25,971 bases of DNA, from NCBI GenBank assembly GCA_030592625.1, contig JAUVIY010000003.1:1-25971 (forward strand), given 5' to 3'. Origin of the DNA: Spirochaeta sp. GTDB lineage: Bacteria > Spirochaetota > Spirochaetia > DSM-2461. This document shows positions 1 through 7,958 of this stretch, in pieces. The translations under genes were made by a program, and so were the position numbers. Under the pieces are notes generated by a model. That model had not been told where the DNA came from and did not search any database. It was given only the letters and a program-made list of their open reading frames with translations. Each line of letters opens with the position of its first letter. Within the stretch, counting starts at the first letter, position 1.

Positions 1-29
1 ATAATAAATTATGTATTCGACCCCATGAC

Positions 30-65
30 GAGGTTCTTACAAAATGGTAATTTTGAAAGAACCTC
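30..65. other. Long imperfect hairpin upstream of the operon
   Basis: Two 16-base arms (30-45 and 50-65) are reverse complements except for one A-A mismatch, with a four-base loop GGTA. The outer arm is GAGGTTCTT, matched by AAGAACCTC. There is no T-run on either side, so it is not a classical Rho-independent terminator. It could still end transcription of a gene to the left of the window, or act as a protein-binding dyad. The structure is seen directly; the role is unknown. Confidence 0.6.
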
Positions 66-89
66 ACAATATTGCAATTAAGGGTGGCA

Positions 90-114
90 TACAATTGGAA
101 ACTGAACAATTGTA
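90..114. promoter_or_regulatory. Operator-like inverted repeat TACAATTG-N9-CAATTGTA
   Basis: Perfect 8-bp arms separated by 9 bp, centred at about 102. This lies just upstream of the candidate -35 box and about 60 bases before the predicted transcription start, the position expected for an activator or a distal repressor site. The SorC-type regulator encoded by the fourth gene of the operon is the obvious candidate ligand-responsive binder. The assignment is inference. Confidence 0.5.
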
Positions 115-128
115 CAGACTGTAACATA

Positions 129-157
129 TAGACAGTATAGAAAAATCAAGATAAAAT
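129..157 (+). promoter_or_regulatory. Predicted sigma-70-like promoter of the sugar operon
   Basis: TAGACA (129-134) and TAAAAT (152-157) are separated by exactly 17 bp, each one mismatch from consensus. The predicted start near 164 leaves a leader of about 23 bases containing a GGAG ribosome binding site (176-179) ahead of the ATG at 187. Confidence 0.5.
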
Positions 158-186
158 GCTAATGACAATTTTACTGGAGTGAAATT

Positions 187-1131
187 ATGAACCCATCTGA
201 TGTAGTCGAACCGGCGGTGCGGGAAAAAATTGCCGCTATCGCGGGGAGTATTAGAAAGCGGGTCATGAAATATACGATTTCCAATAATGGGGGATACTTG
301 AGTCAGGCATGTTCCTCGGCTGAGATACTTGCATCCCTCTATGTAAAAATCATGAACCTGGGGAAAAGTGAGGCGCCTGCGGTTCCTCCACCCTTTCCGG
401 GTGTACCCGGTAAAAATAACCGGGATTACTTTACCGGAGGGGGGTATAACGGGCCGAAAACTCCGGATCTGGATCGGTTCTACTTAAGCCCCGCGCATTA
501 CGCTCTTGTTCTTTACACAGTCCTTATCGAAACAGGCAGGATGAATCCAAATGGGTTGGATCAGTTCAACCAGGATGGAACTTCTGTGGAAATGATCGGC
601 GCGGAACACTCTCCCGGCTTTGAAATGATGGGAGGATCCCTTGCTCAGACATTGAGTCAGAGTGCCGGTATTGCACTGGCAAGGAAAATCCGGAATGAAA
701 CGGGAAGAGTTTGGGTTTTTCTTTCCGATGGGGAATTCCAGGAAGGGCAGACCTGGGAAGCGATTCAAACCATGTCATTCTACGGGATCGACAATATCGG
801 TGTATATATCGACATTAACGGTCAACAATGCGATGGGGAAGTGTGCGATGTAATGTCCCTGGAACCACTTTCCGCCAGAATTCAGTCTTTCGGCGGCCGG
901 GTGATTACTGTGGACGGGCATGATATCGATGCCCTAATACAGCCGGCAAAGTTGAAACCAAATGGATGCCCGCTTTTTATTCTTTGCTATACCGATCCCT
1001 GCAAAGGCATCCCGCTTCTTACTAAGCGTAGACCGAAACTGCATTATGTTCGATTCAGTTCTCCCGAAGAGAGGGAGGAGTATCGCAGGTATTATGAAAC
1101 CAATATGCAGAAACCGGGTGAGGGGAAGTAA
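187..1131 (+). CDS. Transketolase, N-terminal (TPP-binding) subunit
   Basis: This 314-aa protein is the N-terminal half of a split transketolase. It binds the diphosphate of thiamine diphosphate. Visible landmarks are GGYLSQACSSAEIL (about 35-48), a GSLAQTLSQSAGIALA helix (149-164) and the Mg-TPP motif SDGEFQEGQ (180-188) followed by DINGQQCDG (209-217). The SPAHYALVLY segment replaces the usual SPGH. The start has a GGAG box 8 bases upstream. The partner subunit begins 3 bases after the stop. Split transketolases of this type serve specialised sugar pathways (for example AptA/AptB acting on apulose 4-phosphate), so this pair is more likely pathway-specific than the housekeeping enzyme. Here it leads an operon with an RLP, mtnK, mtnA and an importer. 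The family call is secure; the substrate is unknown. Confidence 0.93.
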   Translation: MNPSDVVEPAVREKIAAIAGSIRKRVMKYTISNNGGYLSQACSSAEILASLYVKIMNLGKSEAPAVPPPFPGVPGKNNRDYFTGGGYNGPKTPDLDRFYLSPAHYALVLYTVLIETGRMNPNGLDQFNQDGTSVEMIGAEHSPGFEMMGGSLAQTLSQSAGIALARKIRNETGRVWVFLSDGEFQEGQTWEAIQTMSFYGIDNIGVYIDINGQQCDGEVCDVMSLEPLSARIQSFGGRVITVDGHDIDALIQPAKLKPNGCPLFILCYTDPCKGIPLLTKRRPKLHYVRFSSPEEREEYRRYYETNMQKPGEGK

Positions 1132-1134
1132 GAC

Positions 1135-2142
1135 ATGGAAATAGTAACAAAGGTTCATACGAACAATTTAGTTCACTGGGCAAAGGATAAACCGGAGGTA
1201 GTCGTTCTGTCCGCCGATTTGACAAGTTCCACGGAAATCAACCTGTTCCAGGAAACATATCCGGAGCGTTTTTTCTCCATGGGTGTGGCGGAGCAGAACA
1301 TGATCAGTTTTGCAGGCGGGCTTGCCCGGGAAGGATACATTCCGTTTATTCATACATTTGCGGTGTTTATTTACCGGCAAGCCTTAAATCAGATTATCAG
1401 TTCCATCGCTTATTCCAATCTTCCGGTAAAATTTTTCGGATTTCTTCCAGGGATAACCACACCTGGTGGGGCAACTCATCAAGCTATCGATGATGTTGCC
1501 GTTTTACGCTCTGTACCTAATATGACAATCTTTGAAACAGGAGACGCAACAGAAGTTGAAAGTATCCTTGACGAAGTACTCAAAGTGGACGGACCTGTTT
1601 ATATCAGGATGCTACGGGGGGAAATACCCCGGCTTTTTAAGAAAGATGAACCATTCTTGCAGGGACGGGCAAGAGTCTTAAGCAGGGGAGAAGATATCAC
1701 CCTTCTTACCGCTGGAATATGCACGGAAGAGGCTATGCGGGCAACTTCTGTTCTTAAGCGCAACGGCATTTCCATCGAACACCTCCATATCTCCACTCAC
1801 AAGCCTTTTATTGATTCCGCCGTAGTAAAAGCTATAGCCAAACCGAACTATGGAGTCATCACGATGGAAAACCATACCATTATCGGCGGGCTTGGTACGG
1901 AAGTTGCCGAACTCATGGCTGAAAATGGAACAGGTAAAAAATTATTCCGTATTGGGCTGAAGGATACTTTTGCCCACGGCGGAAGCAGACCGTATCTGAT
2001 GAAAGAATACGGTCTCGATGCAATGTGCCTTATCAGCCAAGTGGAACAGATAGTTAACCGGTCGTTCGGGATTTCGGAGAAGGATCTGGAACATGTTCGT
2101 ATCGAGGCTGTCCACAGCCAGGCAAAAGAGGAGGCGCTCTGA
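1135..2142 (+). CDS. Transketolase, C-terminal (pyrimidine-binding) subunit
   Basis: This 335-aa protein completes the split transketolase with the PYR and C-terminal domains. GVAEQNM (50-56) carries the catalytic glutamate (about E53) that activates the thiamine cofactor. GATHQAIDD (112-120) holds the conserved His and Asp residues near the active site. The C-terminal domain (about 190-310) has the usual HTIIGGLG motif. It should form a heterotetramer with the upstream subunit and move a two-carbon unit between a ketose phosphate and an aldose phosphate. The stop overlaps the RLP start by one base (TGATG), indicating translational coupling and a shared pathway. A DXS-like role on 1-deoxy- or 1-methylthio-ketose phosphates is a hypothesis; the sequence alone does not give substrate specificity. 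Confidence 0.93.
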   Translation: MEIVTKVHTNNLVHWAKDKPEVVVLSADLTSSTEINLFQETYPERFFSMGVAEQNMISFAGGLAREGYIPFIHTFAVFIYRQALNQIISSIAYSNLPVKFFGFLPGITTPGGATHQAIDDVAVLRSVPNMTIFETGDATEVESILDEVLKVDGPVYIRMLRGEIPRLFKKDEPFLQGRARVLSRGEDITLLTAGICTEEAMRATSVLKRNGISIEHLHISTHKPFIDSAVVKAIAKPNYGVITMENHTIIGGLGTEVAELMAENGTGKKLFRIGLKDTFAHGGSRPYLMKEYGLDAMCLISQVEQIVNRSFGISEKDLEHVRIEAVHSQAKEEAL

Positions 2143-3287
2143 TGAATACAGGTTCTCTGCAGGATAAACTGAAAGGCATCAGGTTTTCCGTTACTTATAG
2201 AATTGCAGGAGATGAATCTTTTGCGACAGCTCAGGCTGAAGAACTCTGTTATGAGCAAACAGTTGAGTTTCCCAGGGACCTCGTGCCGAAGGGGGACATT
2301 GAAGATCACATCGTTGGTTGGATAGAGAATGTATCCGAATTCGAGTCGGGGTCATATCGGGTAGATATCAGTTTTGCTATTGAAACGGCAGGGAACGACC
2401 TGGTGCAGTTAATGAACGTGATTTTCGGTAATATCAGTATAAAACCCGGAATCAGAGTAGAAAATTTTTCCTTGCCGAAGGAAATGCTCGAAAAATTCCG
2501 TGGCCCAAGGTTTGGGAAAGTTGATTTTCGAAAACGGCTGAATGTGTTTGACCGGCCATTTATCTGCACTGCCCTTAAGCCCATGGGTTTATCGCCAGGC
2601 CAGCTGGCTGAACAGGCGTATGCGTTCGCAAAGGGAGGACTCGATCTTATCAAGGATGATCATGGCCTGACGAACCAGGTGTTTTCACCTTTTGAAGAAC
2701 GGGTAGCCAGGTGTCAGGAAGCGGTGGACAGAGGCAACAGTGAATCCGGTAATTCATGCGTCTACCTGCCCAATATAACCGGCCCGGCAGATCAGATAGC
2801 AGGCAGGGCGGAAAAGGCAAAAGCCATCGGAGCACAAGGGCTTCTTGTATGTCCCGGTCTTGTTGGATTGGATACAATGCGGATGATCGCCGATGACGAC
2901 TCCATTGGTCTGCCGATTATGGCCCACCCATCCTTTACCGGAAGTTATGTTACCTGCAAAGAGAATGGATTAAGCCATTATACAATATATGGACAATTAA
3001 TGCGCTTAGCCGGGGCAGATATGACTGTCTTCCCGAATTATGGAGGGAGATTTTCCTTCAGCAAGGACGAATGTCTTGAAATCACCAGGGGGTGCTCAGT
3101 GGATATGGGACCGATTTCCCCGATTATCCCTGCACCCGGGGGCGGTATAACGACTGACCGCGCAAAGGAATTGGTGGAAATATACGGAAAGGATTTTGTC
3201 CTCCTGATAGGTGGTGGAATGCATCGCAGGGGAAAAGATCTCGTTGAAAACAGCAGGTATTTTCTTGATATGATCGCATCGCTATAG
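2142..3287 (+). CDS. RuBisCO-like protein (form IV)
   Basis: This 381-aa protein has the RuBisCO large-subunit fold but not CO2-fixing chemistry. The N-terminal domain carries the RLP-type EQTVEFP segment (38-44). The barrel has TALKPMG (K146, equivalent to K175 of RuBisCO), IKDDHG (K171-D172-D173-H174, the carbamylated lysine and metal ligands, with His in place of the usual Glu), AHPSF (H262), GGRFSF (301-306), PAPGGG (330-335) and GGGMH (357-361). The loop-6 lysine needed for carboxylation has no evident equivalent. Known RLPs act as enolase in the methionine salvage pathway, as an isomerase turning 5-methylthioribulose 1-phosphate into 1-methylthioxylulose 5-phosphate (Rhodospirillum), or in isoapionate breakdown. 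With mtnK and mtnA in the same operon and no mtnB/C/D, the isomerase-type reaction is favoured. A preceding GAGGAGG box overlaps the upstream gene. Confidence 0.93.
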   Translation: MNTGSLQDKLKGIRFSVTYRIAGDESFATAQAEELCYEQTVEFPRDLVPKGDIEDHIVGWIENVSEFESGSYRVDISFAIETAGNDLVQLMNVIFGNISIKPGIRVENFSLPKEMLEKFRGPRFGKVDFRKRLNVFDRPFICTALKPMGLSPGQLAEQAYAFAKGGLDLIKDDHGLTNQVFSPFEERVARCQEAVDRGNSESGNSCVYLPNITGPADQIAGRAEKAKAIGAQGLLVCPGLVGLDTMRMIADDDSIGLPIMAHPSFTGSYVTCKENGLSHYTIYGQLMRLAGADMTVFPNYGGRFSFSKDECLEITRGCSVDMGPISPIIPAPGGGITTDRAKELVEIYGKDFVLLIGGGMHRRGKDLVENSRYFLDMIASL

Positions 3288-3297
3288 AGGGTTTATT

Positions 3298-4281
3298 ATG
3301 TCCAGGTACCCGGAAGATTTGGTTATTGCAGTGGCTCACTTCTATTACATCGAAGGGTTTACCCAGGAAGAAGTAGCTTACCGACTCAATACTTCCAGGG
3401 TTATGGTAACCAGAATGCTGAAAAGGGCACGGGAATTAGGTTTAGTACAGATAAACATAAAAAAACCGCTGCCTGCCCATTATAGACTATCACTGTCACT
3501 GGAATCAAAGTTCGGACTTAGGCTTGCCCGGGTGGTTAAAACGGGTGCGTCGGAGGATGAAACCCTTGAGGCAACAGGAAGGGAGGGCGCCGAACTTCTT
3601 GAGTCTCTTATACAACCTCATTGCAGAATCGGAGTCGCATGGAGCAAAACTGTGTGCTCGATCCTTCCTTTTGTTAAAAAACCACACAAAAAGGAATGCA
3701 TTGTCAATGAACTTGCGGGTACGTATCTGTCTCCGGAGATACCCTACAGCGTCAGCTGGCAGTTGGCGGAAAAACTAAAAGCCCCGATAGATAGTATACC
3801 TGTTCCAGTTCTGGTACAGAGTGAGGATGCAAAGGAAGTTATGCTGAAGGAGGAAATGATCCGGAATGCTTTGGATAAGGCGAAAACGGTTAATTTTGCA
3901 TTTGTTGGATTAGGAGAAATTTCTGAAAAATCAAGTTTGTCTCGAAGCGGATATATTACTGAAGAATTTATAAGGGAGATTGAAAACAAAGGCGCAGTCG
4001 GTGAAATCCTCATGAGGTACTACAACGCTGAAGGTGAATACATTCATACTTCGTTCGAGTCAAGAACAATATCCCTGGAATGGAATTCAATACGAGATCT
4101 TCCCCTGATAATCGGAATGGCATATGGCGAAAATAAGATACCCGCCATAACCGGAGCCATCAGAGGGGGTTTAATCCATGGTCTTATAACGGACAGAAAA
4201 ACCGCCGAGGCCTTACTTTCCGATGATAACGTCCCCGGAAAAGGTCACGGCAGAAACCCGCTTGTAGAGGCGGGAAATTAA
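3298..4281 (+). CDS. SorC/DeoR-type sugar-responsive transcriptional regulator
   Basis: The 327-aa protein starts with a helix-turn-helix (about 20-50: FTQEEVAYRLNTSRVMVTRM) and continues with the SorC sugar-phosphate-binding domain, recognised from IGVAWSKTV (about 106-114), FAFVGLGEI (about 201-209) and the C-terminal GLIHGLITD region. Members of this family bind a phosphorylated sugar pathway intermediate and switch the operon they sit in. It lies 10 bases after the RLP and 24 bases before the binding-protein gene, which has its own strong ribosome binding site. It probably controls the promoter at 129-157 through the inverted repeat at 90-114 (inference). The likely effector is a ketose 1- or 5-phosphate of this pathway. 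Confidence 0.88.
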   Translation: MSRYPEDLVIAVAHFYYIEGFTQEEVAYRLNTSRVMVTRMLKRARELGLVQINIKKPLPAHYRLSLSLESKFGLRLARVVKTGASEDETLEATGREGAELLESLIQPHCRIGVAWSKTVCSILPFVKKPHKKECIVNELAGTYLSPEIPYSVSWQLAEKLKAPIDSIPVPVLVQSEDAKEVMLKEEMIRNALDKAKTVNFAFVGLGEISEKSSLSRSGYITEEFIREIENKGAVGEILMRYYNAEGEYIHTSFESRTISLEWNSIRDLPLIIGMAYGENKIPAITGAIRGGLIHGLITDRKTAEALLSDDNVPGKGHGRNPLVEAGN

Positions 4282-4305
4282 CAACCTACAAATCAGGAGG
4301 TTTGT

Positions 4306-5400
4306 ATGAAAAAAAATCTGTTGTTTCTCGTGATGATTTCACTCATCACAGTCATGGCTTTTGCCGGAGGGAAGCAGGAACCGGCTACGGTACCCGATAC
4401 GCTTGAAGGGGTACCGGAGACGATTTCTAATAATCCCGACGGTGTAAAGATCGCGGTAATCAGAAACCTCGGTTCCGACGACCACACGAATCAGTTTCTC
4501 GCCGGAGCAAAAGAGGAAGGGGAAGCACTGGGGTTCAAGGTAGACACGTTCATTTCCAACGGTGAAGACGCGAAGTTCCAGGACTATGTCAACCTGGCCC
4601 TCAATAAGGATTATGACGGTATTGTTCTTTCTCATGGAAGGGATCCCTATGCGACTGACCTTGTAAAAGAAATTGTTGAAAAGGGTATCGCTGTTTCCTG
4701 CTTCGATACGGCCCTTGGGGAATCGATACCCGGCGTTACAGTTACTTCGCAGAAAGATGAGTCTCTCGCCGATATGTCCCTTGGGAACCTTGTTGATGAT
4801 TTCGGTGGTAAAGCTAATATCCTGAAACTCTGGGTGGCGGGATTCCCTCCAATGGAAAGACGGCAGGTTATCTATAAAAAAGTTCTGACCGATAATCCGA
4901 ATGTAAATGAGCTCGAGCTAATAGGGGCTGTATCCGCGGATGTTCCCGGGGATACCGCAAACCAGGTCGGTGCCGCTCTTGCTAAATATCCAAAGGGTGA
5001 AATCGACGCAATCTGGGGGTCCTGGGACGCCTTTGCACAGGGTGCGTATAAAGCGCTGGTCGAAAACAATCGCACCGAGATTAAACTGTACAGCATCGAT
5101 GTTTCGAACCAGGATCTTCAACTCATGCAGGAAGCGGGAAGTTCCTGGGTATCTACTGCAGCTGTTGACCCGAAACTGATCGGCCGGCTCAACATGCGTC
5201 TCGTAGCCAGGAAAATTGCGGGAGAATCCACACCGGAGGCATTTGAATTCGATGCCGCGCTTATTAAACAGGCGGATTTGAAAAAAAGCAGCAGTACGGT
5301 AAATATGTCAAACCTGGCAGATATAATCCCGGGATGGGGTGAATCCGACGAATTTAATGAACCATGGATGGACGTACTTCGGGACCATTACGGGAACTGA
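4306..5400 (+). CDS. Sugar ABC transporter periplasmic binding protein (RbsB/COG1879 type)
   Basis: This 364-aa exported binding protein begins with a signal peptide (residues 1-20, hydrophobic LLFLVMISLITVMAFA) followed by a charged, disordered linker. There is no lipobox cysteine. Two periplasmic-binding lobes follow, the first opening with GVKIAVIRNLGSDDHT and the second holding the IWGSWDAFAQG hinge region. The ATG has an AGGAGG box 6 bases upstream. It delivers ligand to the ATPase and permease encoded next. Context with mtnK and mtnA points to a 5-modified ribose such as methylthioribose or 5-deoxyribose as ligand; the sequence itself only says monosaccharide-like. Confidence 0.9.
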   Translation: MKKNLLFLVMISLITVMAFAGGKQEPATVPDTLEGVPETISNNPDGVKIAVIRNLGSDDHTNQFLAGAKEEGEALGFKVDTFISNGEDAKFQDYVNLALNKDYDGIVLSHGRDPYATDLVKEIVEKGIAVSCFDTALGESIPGVTVTSQKDESLADMSLGNLVDDFGGKANILKLWVAGFPPMERRQVIYKKVLTDNPNVNELELIGAVSADVPGDTANQVGAALAKYPKGEIDAIWGSWDAFAQGAYKALVENNRTEIKLYSIDVSNQDLQLMQEAGSSWVSTAAVDPKLIGRLNMRLVARKIAGESTPEAFEFDAALIKQADLKKSSSTVNMSNLADIIPGWGESDEFNEPWMDVLRDHYGN

Positions 5401-5436
5401 TACCAGGGATTTAAGAAGTGGATTTACCGCGCCAGG

Positions 5437-6951
5437 ATGGGAACAATGAAATCCGTTAAACTGGAAATGAGGAATATTTCTATCGAGTTTCCCGGTGTTA
5501 AGGCATTACAGGATGTCACCTTTGCAACGAACGCCGGGATTTCTCACGCACTTGTAGGTGCAAATGGCGCAGGTAAATCCACATTGATGAAGGTGCTGTC
5601 CGGCGCCTATAACCATTATACAGGCAGCATCTTCATTGATGGCAGAGAAGTTGAAATCCGTTATCCCCGGGATGCCAAAGATCTGGGAATCGAAATTGTA
5701 TACCAGGAAGTGGATACAGCCCTTATTTCGAATTTGACTGTAGCTGAGAACATAATGCTTGATGCTATGGTAAACGATATGGGGAGACGACAGTTTGTCA
5801 GATGGAAACAGATTCACAGTGAAGCCCGGCGGATTCTCGATCTTCTGAATGTCCGGATCGATACAAGAAAGCTGGTAAGCCAGTTAACGATGGCCCAGAA
5901 ACAGATGATCCTCATTGCGAGGGCTATCTACAAAGAGCCCCGGTTTCTTATCCTCGATGAACCCACCGCCTCCTTAAGTTATTCCGAAACAGAGGAGCTT
6001 TTTCGTGTCGTCCGGGACCTCATGAAAAGAGGCATTGGCGTCATATTTATTTCCCACAGGCTTTCGGAACTGAAGGAGATCTGCAATGAAATTACTGTGC
6101 TCCGGGACGGCGAATATGTGGGGCACGAAGCAATGGACGAAATCAGCATAAATGAGATTATCGAAATGATGCTGGGGCGACGTTTTATCGAAAGCTATCC
6201 AAAATATAAAGTGCCTATCGGTGAGATAGTTTTTGAAGTTGAACAATTAAGCGATGGCAGAAATGTAAGGGACGTTAATCTGTATGTGAGGTCCGGTGAA
6301 ATTGTAGGGATCGCGGGACTGGTTGGTGCGGGAAAATCCGAACTGTGCAAGACGATCTTTGGGGCTTCTTCAGCGGAATACAGGAAGGCCTCTTTCCACG
6401 GCAAAACTTTTAACATCAACAACCCCTTTACCTCTGTTGCGCAGGGTCTCGCACTGGTCCCGGAGGAACGCAGAAAAGAGGGCGTCCTCGTTCAGGAAAG
6501 TGTTGCTGTAAATCTTACCGCTGCGGCTCTTTCCAATTTCTGTGGTGTGATGAGATTCATCAATTTCAGTAAAGAGCGGAGCACTGTTCAGGATATGATA
6601 CGCAGCCTGGGGATTAAAACCCCCACGGAATACCAGAAAGTACGGTATCTCTCAGGAGGGAATCAGCAGAAAGTCGCTGTCGGGAAATGGCTTATTACGA
6701 AATCGGATATGTACATTTTAGACGAACCAACAAAGGGGATAGATGTGGGGGCTAAAACAGACATCTTCAACCTTATAGGGAACCTGGCAAAGAAGGGCAA
6801 AGCAATAATTTATGCTTCCTGCGAGCTTGCTGAAGTTCTGGGTATCACCGACCGTGTGTACGTGATGTATAACGGAAGAATTGTTAAAGAACTGGAGACG
6901 AAGAATACAAACGAGGAGGAGCTCCTGTTCTACTCGACGGGGAGTCAATAA
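5437..6951 (+). CDS. Sugar ABC transporter ATPase, two-domain (RbsA type)
   Basis: This 504-aa cytoplasmic protein has two fused ABC domains. Domain 1: Walker A GANGAGKST (41-49), a weak signature SQLTMAQKQM, and Walker B FLILDEPTA. Domain 2: Walker A GLVGAGKSE, signature LSGGNQQKV and Walker B YILDEPTKGID. Domain 1's degenerate signature is normal for RbsA-type proteins. The start is ambiguous: the ATG at 5437 or the ATG at 5446, the latter better spaced from an AGGATGG box. The 36-base gap after the binding protein is the largest inside the transporter block; the permease starts 2 bases after this stop. It energises import of the operon's sugar. Confidence 0.92.
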   Translation: MGTMKSVKLEMRNISIEFPGVKALQDVTFATNAGISHALVGANGAGKSTLMKVLSGAYNHYTGSIFIDGREVEIRYPRDAKDLGIEIVYQEVDTALISNLTVAENIMLDAMVNDMGRRQFVRWKQIHSEARRILDLLNVRIDTRKLVSQLTMAQKQMILIARAIYKEPRFLILDEPTASLSYSETEELFRVVRDLMKRGIGVIFISHRLSELKEICNEITVLRDGEYVGHEAMDEISINEIIEMMLGRRFIESYPKYKVPIGEIVFEVEQLSDGRNVRDVNLYVRSGEIVGIAGLVGAGKSELCKTIFGASSAEYRKASFHGKTFNINNPFTSVAQGLALVPEERRKEGVLVQESVAVNLTAAALSNFCGVMRFINFSKERSTVQDMIRSLGIKTPTEYQKVRYLSGGNQQKVAVGKWLITKSDMYILDEPTKGIDVGAKTDIFNLIGNLAKKGKAIIYASCELAEVLGITDRVYVMYNGRIVKELETKNTNEEELLFYSTGSQ

Positions 6952-6953
6952 AA

Positions 6954-7958
6954 ATGAATACGCAAGTGAATAATAGTATCAGTCAGAAGAAGTTCGCTTT
7001 TTTTGAACTTTTCTACAAGTGGGGAACCCTGATAACGATAGTACTTCTTGTCTTGTTTTTCGGAATAGTTCGGAGGTCCTTTCTATCGCCCGGGAACATT
7101 ATCAATATTTTCAGATCCATATCCATCGTTACGGTTATCGCTATCGGTGTTACTGTTTCTCTTGCCGTGGGAGGGCTTGATCTCTCTGTTGGTTCGGTCG
7201 TGTCTCTTTCTGATGCGGTTGTCCTTTCATTATTCATCTGGTATGGAAGCAGTACGGTCCTTGCTTTGCCTGCAGCCATACTGGCGTGCCTTATCATCGG
7301 CGCTTTTAATTCCTTCCTGATTATTAAAGTGCGGATTCCAGATATCATCGCAACACTGTCAAGTTTATTTATATTCCAGGGAGTGGCGATGACCTACACA
7401 TTCGGAGGTTCCATAACGGAAAACATGACTATGCGGGATGGCTCGACAGCTACCGGTCATCTCACAGCGGCTTTCTCATCAATAGGCCAGGTACCTGCCA
7501 TTATCATCATCATGGTTGTTGTTGTTGGGATAGTTCACGTTTTTCTGACCTATACAAAGCACGGCAGGTATATCTATGTTATCGGAGGGAACATGGAAGC
7601 AGCCCGCCTGTCCGGTATTCCTGTCAACCGATACCGTACGGCAGCGTACCTCATTTCTTCTTTGTTTGCGGCCCTGGGGGGTATCATGCTTGCCTCAAGA
7701 ATAGGCTCTTCCCAGGTAAACGCCGGTTCAGCTTACCTCATGGATGCTGTTGCCGCTACCTATATCGGATTCTCTGTCGGGGGCGCGGGAAAACCCAACG
7801 CTTTGGGGACATTTATCGGCGCCATTCTCATAGGAATACTGCAGAACGGTCTTGTCATGGTATCCGTTCCTTATTTTGCTATGGACATTGTAAAAGGCGC
7901 TGTACTTGCACTGGCCCTGGCAATGACCTATTTCAGAAAACAGGACGGAGGCATGTAA
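6954..7958 (+). CDS. Sugar ABC transporter permease (RbsC type)
   Basis: This 334-aa inner-membrane protein has eight to ten hydrophobic segments. It shows the family landmarks GGLDLSVGSVVSLSD (about 72-86) and, near the C-terminus, TYIGFSVGGAGKPNALGTFI (about 268-287) followed by an IGILQNGL helix. It forms a homodimeric channel with the two-domain ATPase. The stop overlaps the mtnK start by one base (TAATG), so import and the first kinase step are translationally coupled. That coupling is the best evidence that the imported ligand is the kinase substrate. Confidence 0.92.
   Translation: MNTQVNNSISQKKFAFFELFYKWGTLITIVLLVLFFGIVRRSFLSPGNIINIFRSISIVTVIAIGVTVSLAVGGLDLSVGSVVSLSDAVVLSLFIWYGSSTVLALPAAILACLIIGAFNSFLIIKVRIPDIIATLSSLFIFQGVAMTYTFGGSITENMTMRDGSTATGHLTAAFSSIGQVPAIIIIMVVVVGIVHVFLTYTKHGRYIYVIGGNMEAARLSGIPVNRYRTAAYLISSLFAALGGIMLASRIGSSQVNAGSAYLMDAVAATYIGFSVGGAGKPNALGTFIGAILIGILQNGLVMVSVPYFAMDIVKGAVLALALAMTYFRKQDGGM

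Noticed and set aside
187..3287. Interpretation as an apiose/apulose (AptA/AptB, OiaX) pathway
   Set aside because: Split transketolase and an RLP both occur in apiose catabolism, but mtnK and mtnA in the same operon and the lack of apulose kinase, apiose isomerase, isoapionate kinase or lactonase genes make it less likely. Not fully excluded for the transketolase.
2142..3287. True RuBisCO (Calvin cycle) with the transketolase genes
   Set aside because: Key carboxylation residues are missing or changed, and no phosphoribulokinase is present.
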